A DNA stretch of 64,000 nucleotides from Alkalicella caledoniensis (GTDB lineage Bacteria > Bacillota > Proteinivoracia > Proteinivoracales > Proteinivoracaceae), in the NCBI RefSeq assembly GCF_014467015.1, contig NZ_CP058559.1, positions 2,356,001 through 2,420,000 of the forward strand, in the 5' to 3' direction. Shown one piece after another: positions 63,758-64,000 of this stretch. A program made the translations under genes and the position numbers. Positions within the stretch are counted from its first letter, which is position 1. Each line of letters starts with the position of its first letter. The notes below the pieces were generated by a model. It was given only the letters and a program-made list of their open reading frames with translations, did not search any database and was not told the origin of the DNA.

Positions 63758-64000
63758 CTCCTTCTTTATTAAACAAGATATGATAAGGGAGGTAAGCTTG
63801 TATAATGTAAAAGCCCGATTTGTTGGAAAACATATTAAATTACTAGTTGCTATTATCTAGGAGAGGTCTAGGGGAAATACTGGCCGTGGGATCCAAAAGG
63901 GACTGGAAAAGGAAGATAGGCCCTAGCAATTTCTGTAAAGGAGGTTACATCTAGTATTAACAAATAGGTTTTACCTAATTCAGTATCAAGGATCATAGAT
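63758..64000. other. Unresolved right-edge region
   Basis: Holds the promoter of the Mn-catalase-like gene and, on the plus strand, several ribosome-binding-like GGGAGG stretches. Frames give short pieces such as YNVKARFVGKHIKLLVAII (stop 63858) and KYWPWDPKGTGKGR, broken by stops. A pairing TCTAGGG...CCCTAG (about 63869-63930) is possible. It may be a decayed gene or a leader RNA; I cannot call it. Confidence 0.3.

Overview
The window is AT-rich, uses TTG and GTG starts freely, and has strong GGAGG ribosome-binding sites and many short rho-independent terminators. Together with a tungsten-type aldehyde:ferredoxin oxidoreductase (AOR), ferredoxin-domain aldo/keto reductases, sigma-54 promoters and small spore-type proteins, this points to an anaerobic, probably spore-forming low-GC Firmicute of the Clostridia (Alkaliphilus/Natronincola-like is a guess from overall feel). 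I saw no rRNA, tRNA, CRISPR array or prophage.

Layout. 1-1.8 kb: YeeE/TusA/YeeE sulfur-import genes converging on a LysR regulator that has a perfect 21-bp inverted repeat in front of it. 2-5.4 kb: membrane diguanylate cyclase, an ASCH + DUF5131 pair, a DJ-1/PfpI protein. 5.5-9.9 kb: a GltD/PreT-like flavoprotein, then an ABC-2 exporter preceded by a fusion of a degenerate ABC ATPase domain to LytTR. 9.9-11.8 kb: an IS1182-family element sitting in a terminator hairpin that it duplicated. 11.9-18 kb: GNAT acetyltransferases, two AraC-GyrI regulators, a DUF2268 protein, an aldo/keto reductase (AKR). 18.2-22.2 kb: AOR, two MoaD-like proteins and a radical SAM maturase, with a textbook sigma-54 promoter and upstream dyads in front of AOR. 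22.5-29.3 kb: mixed single genes (XRE regulator, DUF362 ferredoxin, DUF2087 regulator, QueG-like protein, ZIP transporter, deoD, serine hydrolase). 29.4-35.3 kb: an ECF-sigma operon with a polytopic partner, an ABC exporter, a lipase-like hydrolase and a CPBP protease. 35.5-46.7 kb: a redox island with five AKRs, two flavodoxin-fold reductases, an AEC carrier, an MFS exporter, a TetR and a MerR. 47-51.4 kb: 6-phospho-beta-glucosidase behind a second sigma-54-like site, DHFR, and an IS200/IS605 element splitting an ABC ATPase pseudogene. 51.7-64 kb: zinc-ribbon and DnaJ membrane proteins, a soluble chemoreceptor, HelD with a possible attenuator leader, a DAACS symporter, PAP2, VOC, NfeD-flotillin, and a cluster of small spore-like proteins ending with a Mn-catalase-like ferritin.

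How the parts fit. The most coherent system is the carbonyl/redox island. Four promoters carry the same MerR-type architecture: a -35, the dyad TGGAGT-N2-ACT(C/T)(C/T)A in an exactly 19-bp spacer, and a -10. They lie before AKR 17014, AKR 35607, the AEC carrier and the HAD-remnant/flavodoxin unit; a fifth copy of the dyad lies just before the MerR gene at 45247. A second class of dyad, TAGAGT-N4-ACTCTA, lies before tetR, the MFS gene and AKR 36891. The last two also share a second dyad (TAGACT-N4-AGTC) about 75 bp further downstream. This suggests an aldehyde/quinone-type stress regulon under one MerR and one TetR, both encoded inside it. All functional statements are sequence-reading inferences; no searches were run.
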